Of a stretch of DNA of 64,000 bases, positions 17,392 through 27,706 are shown in pieces. Numbering within the stretch: the stretch's first letter is position 1; each line of letters begins with the position of its first letter. The stretch is from Nitzschia sp. pyKryTriq1. Lineage: Eukaryota; Bacillariophyta; Bacillariophyceae; Bacillariales; Bacillariaceae. Location of the stretch: contig OY101118.1 of the NCBI GenBank assembly GCA_956465555.1, positions 1,881,751 through 1,945,750 on the forward strand, in the 5' to 3' direction. The translations under genes were made by a program, and so were the position numbers. The notes below the pieces were generated by a model that was given only the letters and a program-made list of their open reading frames with translations, did not search any database and was not told the DNA's origin.

Positions 17392-19266
17392 TTTGATATA
17401 AACTGTCTGTAATACGAAATACGCTACGGACGCTGAAGGTTACCTAAGGGGCAAGTTCAACGATTTAACCGAAGCGAAAGAGGGCGAAGAATCAAATCTG
17501 ACGAGAGAGAGAACCAAGTAAAAACAAGTCAGAACAGAGACCTACAATACCGCCAAGTCCTTACCCTGATGTCAATCTTACCTTTCCTATTGTTTGCAAC
17601 AGGTACGAAGGCATCCCCTCAAGCGAAAACAGCAAGCGGTCGATGCCCTCACCGCCCATCGAGAGATGTCGCCTCTCCTCTGCAATTCGCCCCACGCTAC
17701 CGTACAAGTACCGTACTGTGCGGCCCTGTGCCACAGAACTTTTCAGTCATACGGATCAGTTTTAGTAAAGCAGTAACAAAGGTATGTATTCATATGAATA
17801 CATATGAGTATTATGTGTACAAATTCACATACGTTCTCCGCATTACCGTGCGCGCATGTAGCGCTGCGCAGGGATCAATAAATACGAGGGATGTGCAACG
17901 CCGCGCGACGGTCATGGGTAAGACGGAGGGATAGACAAGGAAGGGATTCGCCCATTGCACGGGGGTGACCCGACAACGTCCGTCCTTCCGCCAGTCGCCT
18001 GACTGACTGACATCTGTTCTCCAGGGGATTCTCCAGCGGATTCTCCATGGTCTCCTTAGAGATTCTCCTAGGAGACCGCGCAGATGCGCATGGACCACTT
18101 TTAGGGGTCCGAGTTTCGAGGGCCCCCGAAAACCAGAATTGTTCTTTTAGTCAAATATGTCAAACCTTTTAGTCAGATGTATCAAATAATCATCAAAAGA
18201 CCATCGATCGATCAGGCGCGCGGGCGATCGGATTAGGCAGAGCGGAAGGCTGGGGATACAGTGGCCGAACAAGCACACCCCACCGCGTGATTTTACTGTG
18301 GAAAGGAGGCTGGTGTCTGGACTCACACGATTACTAGTCCAAAACCACCACTTGCAATTTCCACCTTGCTACTACTAACGCCTCCACGCACGCATTGTAA
18401 TGCTACGTAGGTGGAGAAGGATGAGCCATTGTAGTAGCGAGACAACAGGAGAGGAGGACAGACGAACGACGGACGAACACATACTGTGAGGATGAGAGAG
18501 AGCAGCAGCAAACGGATGACATCCACCGCGGCAGACTCTCTCATTTCTATTGCTCTTGCAGTTATCAAGCCGGAACGCCGGACCTTGTATAACTACAACC
18601 TATTTTGACGACACATCGGTGCCGTTGAGACTTAGATAGAATGATTAACCACCGCCAGCCCCACCGCCGCACAGGGATCTTTCCGTGGAAAGGAGGCTGG
18701 TGTCTGGACTCACACGATTACTAGTCCAAAACCACCACTCGCAATTTCCACCTTGCTACTACTAACGCCTCCACGCACGCATTGTAATGCTACGTAGGTG
18801 GAGAAGGATGAGCCAGCGCCAAACAAAATCCCATCTGCGTCTGTCCTCCCACCGTTATACCCACCGCGCCAGCTTTTGCTTTGTTCGAGGTTCGAGCGCG
18901 CCGATCCAGATCGCATTGTCCCGCCATTTCCAATCGTTTCCCGCCTATGGACAAGAAAATTTCATCTCTCATCAACATCGATCTTCTTCTTCTTCTTCTT
19001 CAATACTTTGACGTTTTGCAGACAGCGAAGTGATTGATCGCATGATGACCTTTTGCTCTACGAGTGCTTCAACGAAGTCAGCATCGAACCCAGTTAGTGA
19101 AGAATTAATTTCTCGGTTCTCCTCATTCCGAAATTAAGCTTTCCGATTTACACCTCTTCCCATCCTCCATTTGCATCGCAATTTCAATTGGATTAATCCC
19201 TTGGGCTTTGGTGTCCTGTATTTTCCATCTTGTGATTTGTGAAGACTTCACATTATCTCTATCGAA
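17392..19266. other. 1.9-kb gene-poor region with direct repeat and palindrome
   Basis: It contains the P0 upstream region, a 22-bp perfect palindrome at 17783-17804 centred on CATATG, repeated GATTCTCC words at about 18020-18080 and the 131-bp direct repeats described separately. Frames on either strand up to about 120 codons show no family resemblance. Confidence 0.55.
18298..18815. repeat. 131-bp direct repeat, copies 387 bp apart
   Basis: Copy 1 (18298-18428) and copy 2 (18685-18815) begin GTGGAAAGGAGGCTGG and end GGATGAGCCA. I see a single difference (CACTTGCAAT versus CACTCGCAAT). A CCCCACCGC word precedes both. The 256 bp between them show no coding frame. Confidence 0.9.
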
Positions 19267-19731
19267 ATGACACCTCATAGGCGCTCGCATCCTACCGGTA
19301 GCCATCGACGCGCTCGCAACAGTTGCCGCTGCGACGAGGATGGCGACTTGTCTAGAGCTTCCTCTGCGAACTCGCCCACAGCGCAGTCGGTTGGGAGCCA
19401 GGACTCCCAGCTACGTTACAGAACAAGTAAGGGTCTCGATATAATTGAAAATCTCTTTTCGACAATTTTTGGAGGATGCTGCCGGCCCGGGGAGTGCGCA
19501 GGAAAGACCGAGGCACAAGAACGAAATAGGCGCAAGCAACAAAGCAACTGCTGCGATTCCTTCAAGGTCGAGACTCCACAGCGGCGACTCGGGAACTTTA
19601 TGGAAAACGGTAGCATACCACAGCCTCCCGAGATACGCCGCCTGGCGCTAGACGATGAATTAGGCACTCCAGACGTCGATCGAAGCGGGTCTCTAAGTTT
19701 TCTGTTTTATCAACAACCCTCGGCGGATTGA
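19267..19731 (+). CDS. Small hypothetical protein, Ser/Arg-rich N-terminus
   Basis: The ATG at 19267 gives 154 aa. Residues 1-50 are rich in Arg, Ser and His. The middle holds ENLFSTIFGGCCRPGECAGK (about residues 61-80) and a second Cys pair (SNCCDSF). The C-terminal third (QPPEIRRLALDDELGTPDVDRSGSLSFLF) is acidic and has protein-like composition. No known domain is recognised and no signal peptide is visible. It converges on the TMTC gene with 131 bp between the stops. It is probably real because of its length and C-terminal composition, but it could be chance. Confidence 0.4.
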   Translation: MTPHRRSHPTGSHRRARNSCRCDEDGDLSRASSANSPTAQSVGSQDSQLRYRTSKGLDIIENLFSTIFGGCCRPGECAGKTEAQERNRRKQQSNCCDSFKVETPQRRLGNFMENGSIPQPPEIRRLALDDELGTPDVDRSGSLSFLFYQQPSAD

Positions 19732-19862
19732 TGGGACGAGAAGACACGAGGTTGGAAGGCCAAGTTTCGTCTAGGAGGCAAGCTGTAAGAATGCTGTAGA
19801 ATTACCAATTTTGTTTTAGAGGACACAAAATCCTGTGTTTGAAATCTGAAAAAGAAACCAGG

Positions 19863-21761
19863 CTACCGTTCGTCACCCCAACCAACGATTGGAGATCCTT
19901 TCTTCGTTAGCTCCTCGGCCTCTTTGCGTTGCGCCTGTTCGACGGCCTGTTGGATTATCCGACTGTACTTTTCTTGTCTATGCTGCACTTCTGTTCGTTT
20001 GCTACTTGTCTTCGCACTGTTCAATGCTACCTGCCAGTATTTTTGCCACATCGGAAAAGCTCCACCCATGGTGAACGGGCATAGAACGGCCTGCGTTAAT
20101 TCTTCTTCGTACTCCAGGTAGCCTCCCTCTTGAATAGCTACATGTGCAAATTGTTGGTGCAAGTCGCACATGTCTGGATCGATATCGCGGGCGATGTTGA
20201 GGTGCTTTCTCGACTTGGAAAGATTGAATTTGTCAGGATACAGACCAGAGTAAATTTTGGACATTTCCATATGGGCTTTGGCGAACCGGGGACAAGTCTC
20301 CAAGGACGATTCAAGTAGTGTTATTGAATCCATCCACTGTAAACTCCGATTGTGCACTTTGAGGTAGCTCATAGTGAAAAGCCATCCAACAAGGATAGAC
20401 TGCAAAGGTACCGCAGGAATGTGATGTATCCCCTTGGTGGCCCAGAAAGTAAGCCCCGCACCCAACCACAAAGACACACTGACCGTAGAGGCCACAACGA
20501 TGCGGTCTGAGATGAAAGTCCCAACCTTGACGATACCACTAATCGGGAATAGAGTTAACAACCACGCCCAGTGAAGAGCCACGGGTCCCAGTAAGGTTCT
20601 TGGAAATGACAAGGCCAAAACCAAAGAAAATAGCAGCAGCGCACCAAGTCCCAAAGGTAATGTCAGTCTTGGATCTTTCCAATCCTCCAAAGCTGGCACG
20701 CATTCAAAACCATATTCATGCGAAAAGCCGATGGGATCAAACCCCCATGATTTAGCCACATGTATCGCTAGGATGTAGATGTAGTTTCGAACTCTGTGCT
20801 CCCCCTGAAAATTGTAAAAAGGGTTTTCCGCTGGTCGTATCAAACCTTCAGGGATATTGAGCGTGTCAAAATAGGCCCGACCCCCCAAATAGGCAGCAAC
20901 AGCCAAAACCATGAAAAGAATTCGTGGCAAAACTTGTACGGCGGACATGAGATAATCGGATATGACTTGGATCAATGACTCAGGCGGTTTCTTCCCGCCG
21001 GAAACTCTCTTCGCCCTTCTTTGTTGACTGTAGTACTGAATGACGACTAACGTGACTATAGCTGCGGGGACTTGAAAAAGGAAGGTCTCACTGCAAAGAA
21101 ATCCAGCGACCAAGGCTGGAGCAAAAAACCAAAGCGGGCATTTCGGGTCGCAAAGCAAAGTACTGAAGAGAACTGCCATGATATGATTGCGATTGGCAGC
21201 ATTGGCCGTCACTTCCACATGCGTAGGGTGCAGGGAAAACACAAGCTTGGTGATCATCTTAAGTAGCAAAAGATCTCGCTGGGATTCTGGAGCAAACAGT
21301 CTCGTGGCGAGAATCCCCACCACTTCGGCGGCGGCAGCGTGCGTAACTGCGTTGAAACACCGGTGCACCGTCAGCTGTGACGACGAATAGAGGCCTTTGA
21401 GGTACCTAAAAGACAGCACTGTGAGAGGACGCCACGATCTGTGGCTGGATTCGCTCCGCATGGGGCGCCCCCAGTAGTCGTTTCGAAAGATTTCCTCCAA
21501 CGATGAATTCCCTTGAATATCCTTGTTGTCAGAGCTCATGATGTGGAGCTCATCCAAGGTGGGCCCCCCATATGGGTTTGGGCTGAAAATTGGAATCAAG
21601 TACAGCGCCAAGCAAAATGCGTGGACTAGCATTTGGATCGAGAGATTCAAAGCGGGGGATATTGTAGATTTTTCATTGCGGTGTTTCTGCCGCGACGACG
21701 CTTGGCGCTTTTCCTTCGAGGAGTCCTTGCCAAGTGTTTGTGCTCCTGTGTTCGTCTCCAT
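19863..21761 (-). CDS. TMTC-type protein O-mannosyltransferase
   Basis: A single exon encodes 632 aa from ATG 21761. A first membrane span at about 40-62 (ALNLSIQMLVHAFCLALYLIPIF) is followed by a luminal loop with the family pattern EEIFRNDYWGRP...SHRSWRPLTVLSFRYL, then about nine further hydrophobic segments (for example LPRILFMVLAVAAYLGG and LGLGALLLFSLVLALSF). The C-terminal 160 residues are TPR-like helices (LESSLETCPRFAKAHMEMSKIYSGL, then SRKHLNIARDIDPDMCDLHQQFA). TMTC proteins of the ER transfer O-mannose to cadherin-like and other luminal proteins in animals. The very C-terminus is soluble and charged. The acceptor proteins in this organism are unknown. Confidence 0.85.
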   Translation of the reverse strand: METNTGAQTLGKDSSKEKRQASSRQKHRNEKSTISPALNLSIQMLVHAFCLALYLIPIFSPNPYGGPTLDELHIMSSDNKDIQGNSSLEEIFRNDYWGRPMRSESSHRSWRPLTVLSFRYLKGLYSSSQLTVHRCFNAVTHAAAAEVVGILATRLFAPESQRDLLLLKMITKLVFSLHPTHVEVTANAANRNHIMAVLFSTLLCDPKCPLWFFAPALVAGFLCSETFLFQVPAAIVTLVVIQYYSQQRRAKRVSGGKKPPESLIQVISDYLMSAVQVLPRILFMVLAVAAYLGGRAYFDTLNIPEGLIRPAENPFYNFQGEHRVRNYIYILAIHVAKSWGFDPIGFSHEYGFECVPALEDWKDPRLTLPLGLGALLLFSLVLALSFPRTLLGPVALHWAWLLTLFPISGIVKVGTFISDRIVVASTVSVSLWLGAGLTFWATKGIHHIPAVPLQSILVGWLFTMSYLKVHNRSLQWMDSITLLESSLETCPRFAKAHMEMSKIYSGLYPDKFNLSKSRKHLNIARDIDPDMCDLHQQFAHVAIQEGGYLEYEEELTQAVLCPFTMGGAFPMWQKYWQVALNSAKTSSKRTEVQHRQEKYSRIIQQAVEQAQRKEAEELTKKGSPIVGWGDER

Positions 21762-22479
21762 GGCTGCTCGCGCCCAATGCCGGTAGGCTAGGGTTGGGGA
21801 AAAGTCGTCTGCTGAGTGTGTTAGAAGTTACAACAGCAATTCGTCCATTTACTTGTCGAAGTATGCGGCAAGATTGGATAATTCAAAAGCAAGATGCAAG
21901 ATGAAATATGAAATAAAATAATATACCGGTAGTGAGAATTGAGAGCGTTGTTGCACCAAGGAGGCGGTTGCACAGTCAGAGCGCGTTTGAAGATGAGGAC
22001 AGAGGACAGACGGCACGTTGGCGACCGGGCGGGCGGGCGGCGGTGGCGATACGCGCGCGCTTTTATCAAAGAGCAAAAAAGATCGGATCCTACTCTAGAG
22101 AGAGATGATGAGCTCTGCTCGAACGCACGAAGAAGATCGCGATCCATCCAATTTTTCATAGGCGGCAGTGTTTTAGTCAAGTCGTCCTCCGTGCTGGCCA
22201 AGTTGAAGGCAAAGCCCCCAAATACTGAATACTGCAGCCGGTACCTGGCACCGTACTGTACTGTACTGTACTGTACTGTATAACGTGGGGCATACAGCAC
22301 TCCATAGTACTTGATTACATTTCACCCTCTCGTGCATTCTATCATCTGCTGTTACCTCACACGAAGTGCGATACCGGGGATAGCAACCGGACAATTCAAA
22401 AAGCAAAGGAAAGCTTGTTGATACCGATCTTCGATAGTTTCCCTCTACCGTGCTCCAGCATCCTGTATTTGAAGTCAAC
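21762..22479. other. Divergent intergenic region with GTACT microsatellite
   Basis: The 0.7-kb region between the divergent TMTC and ABCG genes holds a (GTACT)5 microsatellite at 22253-22280. No coding frame is convincing. Confidence 0.6.
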
Positions 22480-25348
22480 ATGTATCCCAGCGTTCATTCC
22501 ATAACGAAGGGTCGGAGGATCATTGGAAATCACAGTTTCCACCACCGGTCATCTCTGTCTTTTTCTTTTTTATTTCTGCTGGGCCTTTTGCAAGTGGTTA
22601 ATGCTCAGCGGGCAATTGTCTCTCTTGGTTCAAAGCTAAAAAAGTTCGGAGGAAAAAAAGACCCGAAAGCGTCCGAAGGCAAATATATCGTCGAAGGTGA
22701 GAAAGAAAATCTTTCGTACTATGCCGGAGTTTTTCGAGATGCAACAAAGGATTGGAAGGCATGGGTCCTCCTTGCGAGCTGTATGGTCTCGGCAACCATA
22801 TATATGGCTTCATCGGTAAACACTACTCGAGAGGAGGACGGTGAGTGGGTCGGTGGGTGGGTGAAATTTTGACATTTAGACGGCCTATCTATCTTGGTTC
22901 CCCTTCAGATGACTTATTGAATCGAAAAAATCCAAGTCCACCTCTCGCTGACGCTACTCTTTCATTATGCTTTCCTCTTTTTCTTGCACAAGATGATGTT
23001 GTTATCGAGGTGAGTCGATTCAGGAAAACTTTTCATTGTAATTTCGACAGGCGTCTTGCTAATGCATTCACCGATGACCTCAAACTCAAAGGACGACCAT
23101 ATTGGAGCAATGGGTGGTCTCTCGTCTGTGGAACTCGGCTTTAGTGACATACGGATGGAAATGAAAGTCAAGAAGAGAAAAGGGAAACCAGCCACCAAGA
23201 TTTTGCTCGATGGAAGCATTCGCGGACGTGCAAGGCCGGGTCGTATGCTGGCAATCATGGGTCCGAGGTAGGTTTAACGCTACCTACCATCATCGCTCAA
23301 GGCTCCTGGACGTGTGTTTGAATTCTGACCATCTTTGTGCTGTATCTGTATTCACTGTTCTCTCAAAGTGGGGCAGGTACGCTATGTTTGGTCTGTTTTG
23401 TGTCTCTCTTTAAACTGAGTACCGAGGTATCTAAATTTTGGATGAATTGTCGAGAACAGGGAAGTCAACTGTACTACACGCATTGGCCGGGAAGATCAAG
23501 GAAAGTTCAAAATTATACCTTGAGGGTTCCCGATACATCAATGGTAAACCAATCACTGGAGACTCAATGGTCCCCAGTGCCTTTGTGGAACAAGAAGTCG
23601 CGTTTTTCCCACACAGTAAGTAAGCTATTTCATGGAACGCATGTCTGGCTTACGCCCACTCAACACACCTATCCAAACTTTAGTGACAGTCCGTGAAACC
23701 CTCAATTTCCGCACTGAGCTCAAATTAGGAAGTCGTATCAGCAAGAAAGCGCGGGACGCACTGGTAAAAGACCTTATCGCTCAAATGAGGCTCGAAAAGG
23801 CTGCTGACACCATAGTAGGAGATGGAAAAGTTCGAGGAATATCAGGAGGGGAACGTCGAAGGCTTGCTATCGCATGCGAGCTCATATCTAGTCCAAGCGT
23901 CATTTTCCTCGACGAGCCAACGAGTGGTACGTTTTTGATGGAGAGTATTGTCGCACCATTTGCTTCACCAGACTAAGCGAATTCGTGATCTTTCAAAAGG
24001 CCTGGATAGCACTGCTGCAGCTGGGGTTGTCGAGACACTAAGAAGCCTTGCAGACTCAGGCAAGACAATTATCTGCGTGATTCATCAGCCAAGCCAGCAT
24101 GTATTTGCCTCCTTTGATGATCTACTACTTGTATCGGAAGGGAAACAGATGTTCTTTGGCGATGTCGCCGGAGTGCGGGAGTATATGAATACCCATGTCA
24201 CGAAGGCACCAACGGAAATGGGGACAGCAGAACATATTCTGGATTGTATCTCCAAAACGCAGTTGATCGGCGAGTCCCAGACGGAAGCAGAGCAACGCCT
24301 GCAAAAGCTCGCTGAATTGGCGAAATCGGAAATCGTCGATATTGGGAATGTAGGCGGGAAGTTGGAGCGATATGTCGCTGGTGTTGGTGGCGGTCCCAAG
24401 GCTAATATTTTCATTCAGTTCAAACTTCTTCTCAAGCGGGCCCTTCGAGAGAATTTTCGGGGCAAAGCAAAGCTGGCAATTCAGACAGTTCAGCAGGTCT
24501 CACTGGGTCTGATTTACGGTGGAATCTACACGATCGGCACGAATCAAGTAAGTTTTTGCATGCTGTTCTCTTGATTGTTGGTCAGTTTGGTGGAACAATC
24601 CTCTCATACCATCCTGCTTTCAAAGGCGTCAATTCAAGATCGCTTCGGTATTCTATCTCTCATTGCAATTGGCTCCGCAAACATGGCGATGGCATCAACT
24701 CTTCGAGCTTTCCCGAAAGAGAAAGCTATCATTTCAACAGAGCTTGCAGCCAAGCTTTATGGAACATTGCCATACTTTGTCGGCAAGGCTATATCTGAAA
24801 TTCCACAAACAGCGTTTTTCAATTCTCTTTTCGGGGTGCTAGTTTCAGTGTTCACTGGGCTGAGCAATACAACGCAAAAACTCCGACGCTTTCTCGGCCT
24901 GAATAGTCTACACGGGCTCACTGCGCAATCTGCGGGTCTCGTCATTGGGGCCATCAGCCCCAACTCCGACACTGCTTTGGCGCTCTTTCCTGCTATCATG
25001 GTTCTCAATATCATTTTTGACGGAAAGAATATTTCGGAAGAGAATACACCTCGACTTCTTCGCTGGCTGCCAAAAGTAGGTTTGATCAGATGGGGATTTG
25101 AAGGGCTCTGTCTGAACGAGTTCGAAAACCTTGAATTTGACACGAAAGGTCCGCAAAGAGGGCCGGTGGCTCGCAATGGCGAGGAAGCGCTTTCGCGCTT
25201 TGGTCTGGCTGGAAAGAATCTTGGGGACGTTGTCAAAGCGCAGTTGATCATCACGTCCACCTGCTGGTTCCTCTCTTTCCTTGGGCTGACATTGAATCGG
25301 CAAAAGTTTCAAACAATGGAGGCCCCTACAACGAGGAAACAGGATTAG
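22480..25348 (+). CDS. ABCG-family half-transporter, eight exons
   Basis: Exons: 22480..22840, 22993..23009, 23092..23267, 23369..23376, 23460..23615, 23684..23926, 24000..24547 and 24626..25348 (743 aa); every junction keeps phase. The NBD has Walker A GPSGAGKST (183-191), Q-loop region FVEQEVAFFPHMTVRETL, signature ISGGERRR, Walker B VIFLDEPTSGLDS and the switch His in CVIHQPS. The C-terminal membrane domain has the ABCG2-type NQASIQDRFGILSLIAIG and about six spans. ABCG proteins export lipids, sterols or xenobiotics. Unusually, the NBD is preceded by a signal-like hydrophobic segment (LSFSFLFLLGLLQVVNAQ) and a second span (WVLLASCMVSATIYMA). Exon 2 could instead start at 22909, also in frame. 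Substrate unknown. Confidence 0.93.
23369..23376 (+). other. 8-nt microexon inside the ABCG Walker A
   Basis: TGGGGCAG is bounded by TCTCAAAG and GTACGC. It completes Ser and adds Gly, Ala and the first base of the next Gly. Without it the P-loop would lose its GxxxxGKS spacing and the frame would break. Confidence 0.85.
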
Positions 25349-25983
25349 ACCCACCTCTGCAGGTATTACAATATAGCTTGAGCTATTCGCCACGGAAGTC
25401 TGTGACCTACTGTAGACGACTCTTTGGAGAACGTTTTTCACTTCTTCTCTCTAGAGAGTCTATATAGGATGTAGTATGGAATCGGAAGAAAACTTACTAC
25501 AGTGTATTCTCCCACAGTACTGACTGTAGGTCTACTCTTTACTATGAAAGAGTAGCAGAGCATCCGTACCGGTATATACCGGTAGGGACCGGAGGCATTC
25601 ACTACTACCCACTTCAACCCTTCCCCCCAACCGTCTTTTGTAATAGTAATCTATTTCTTTTTTAATCCAATAGATCATAGTTATCCTGCATGGCCGGCCG
25701 GCGTGCGCCGGCCGGGGAAAATGGTACAGAAATAGTGACAATTCAAATTTCCGCAAGGCAGGCGCGTAGAGCAATGCTGCCTCGCTCGGGTCTCGCGAGC
25801 GTTTGCTAATCGGTTGCGGATCAACAATAACGTCTTTCTGCACGCTAGCCAGGCCAGGCAACAGGCAACAGGCAACAGGCAATCGAACACCGACCGCAAC
25901 ACGACAACAACGTCCAACGTCTCATCACATCACTGTCATCTTCTTGTTCCAGATACAACAAGAGGTCAGAACAAACATCAAAC
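25349..25983. other. Intergenic region with GC-rich hairpin
   Basis: Between two plus-strand genes, with a perfect 10-bp inverted repeat of CCGGCCGGCG with a TG loop at 25694-25715, an ACCGGT cluster at about 25565-25590 and (CAGGCAA)n at about 25857-25882. No gene seen. Confidence 0.55.
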
Positions 25984-27122
25984 ATGGAACGGTAAGTAGC
26001 GGAGACGATAATGGAAAATGAATTGAATATGTTTGCATTCGTGTAGCCGAAATTGTTGCTGCATTGTTTTTGCAACAGTGTCCGCGATGGTCGATGCAGA
26101 AAACCACTTTTTGCGCGTTATCGATAACGGCCGTTCGTACGTTTCTACGCGGGCCCGGTACAAAACCCTGCACCGACTTTGGCGCAAAATGCTTTCCACG
26201 TTGAAATCTAACGCGGGACTTCGTTCTTCATAGCTATCAGAAGATTGAAAAGCCAGATTCGGCTCTCGGCGAAGGTACTTACGGGGTTGTGTACAAGGCC
26301 AGGGATCGTCAAACCGATGAGATTGTCGCTCTGAAGCGCATTCGACTCGAGGTCGAAGATGAGGGGATTCCATCGACCGCGCTACGTGAGATCAGTCTTT
26401 TGCGGGAGTTGAGCCACGAGAATGTTGTCGAATTGAAAGACTGCGTCCAAGAGGATGGAAAGCTTTACCTCGTGTTCGAGTTTCTAGACAAGGATCTGAA
26501 AAAGTACATGGAATCTTGCAGCGGGTTGCTCTCCCCGATACTCGTCAAGAGCTATTTGTTCCAAATCTGCCGGGGTCTGGCTTTTTGCCACGCCAGGGGT
26601 GTGATGCATCGTGATTTGAAGCCCCAAAATCTTCTTGTGACCCGCGATGGCCGCCTCAAGCTTGCCGATTTTGGCTTGGCTCGCGCTTTCTGCCCCCCGA
26701 TCCGTCCTTTGACTCACGAAGTGGTCACCCTGTGGTACCGACCACCTGAAATTTTGCTAGGTTCGCAGACCTACGCTCCTCCGGTCGATGTATGGGCGAT
26801 CGGCACAATTTTTGTTGAAATGGTCACGAAGCGACCCCTCTTCCCTGGTGACTCAGAGATCGATCAGCTCTTCAAGATCTTTCGCCAGCTAGGCACACCA
26901 ACAGAAGACATGTGGTCTGGTGTGAGCCAGCTTCAAGACTGGAATACTGCTTTCCCGAAGTGGGTAAAGGTCCCTTATGCCAAGAATGTTACTGATCATC
27001 TTGATCATTTGGGGCTGGATTTGCTAGAACGATTCGTGGCGTATAGCCCGAAGGATCGCATTACTGCAAAAGAATCTCTCAACCATCCATACTTCGACGA
27101 TTTGGACAAGGAAAATATTTGA
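25984..27122 (+). CDS. Cyclin-dependent kinase A with PSTALRE helix
   Basis: Exons 25984..25991 and 26234..27122 (298 aa). The first coding exon is only ATGGAACG; the junction makes MERYQKIEK, the usual CDK1/2 beginning. All kinase landmarks are present: [10 protein letters not shown] with the inhibitory T18/Y19, Lys in VALKRIRLE, the cyclin-binding helix PSTALRE (49-55), [16 protein letters not shown] and the T-loop [13 protein letters not shown]. The length is that of CDK1. Diatoms have a PSTAIRE CDKA1 and a PSTALRE CDKA2; this one has the second kind, so a mitotic or G2/M role is a reasonable inference. WYRPPE in place of WYRAPE is a small departure. The 242-bp first intron is long for the window. 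Confidence 0.93.
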
Positions 27123-27706
27123 AAGTAGAAGCCGACCTTCATGGCACAGGTACATCTCCCATACGATTGGTTTAGTCCAAGCGTCATGCTCAGAGACAAG
27201 TCCACAATGCTGGCACAATAATTATGCTGTACTGTCGACACTTCAATCTTCTCAAATCATCGATAGAATGCATTTTAGATAGTCTGGTGGGGACGGGGAC
27301 GAGCTACCGACAATACCGCGATCTATCAATGCGCTTTAGGCTCCGTTCTGACACAATGTTTTAATAGTCTAGCTAGAGACGTGCTATACAATTGCCACCT
27401 TGCATCTGTACGTACGATTACATTCTCGTGAAGCCAATTATTGCTCGCAGGGGGGGTTTGTATCGGTACCTGTACAGCATGAGGGCAGACTGCAGTACAC
27501 CCGGTACGGTATGCGGCGGATCCGTGAAGCAACACGCCGCGGATAGAAGAGGATAACTGGAAAAAGGAAAATTTTTTAATTGGCATTTTATTTCAAAAGG
27601 GCCCAGAGCAGAACCCCGGACGAAGTGGTTCTGTGCACAAAAGCTTGCCCGTCCCGGAAAATTCAAAAAATGGCGTTCGTGTTTTGATGGGTACCAATAC
27701 CCTTTA
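27123..27706. other. Intergenic, convergent 3' ends
   Basis: The gap between CDKA and the minus-strand kinase contains a small GTAC/ACCGGT group at about 27460-27515. No coding frame or RNA gene is supported. Confidence 0.5.

Noticed and set aside
23041-23091. Acceptor at 23050 (TTTCGACAG) for ABCG exon 3
   Set aside because: It has a better pyrimidine context but puts the exon out of frame with the ATPase domain; the acceptor ending at 23091 keeps frame.
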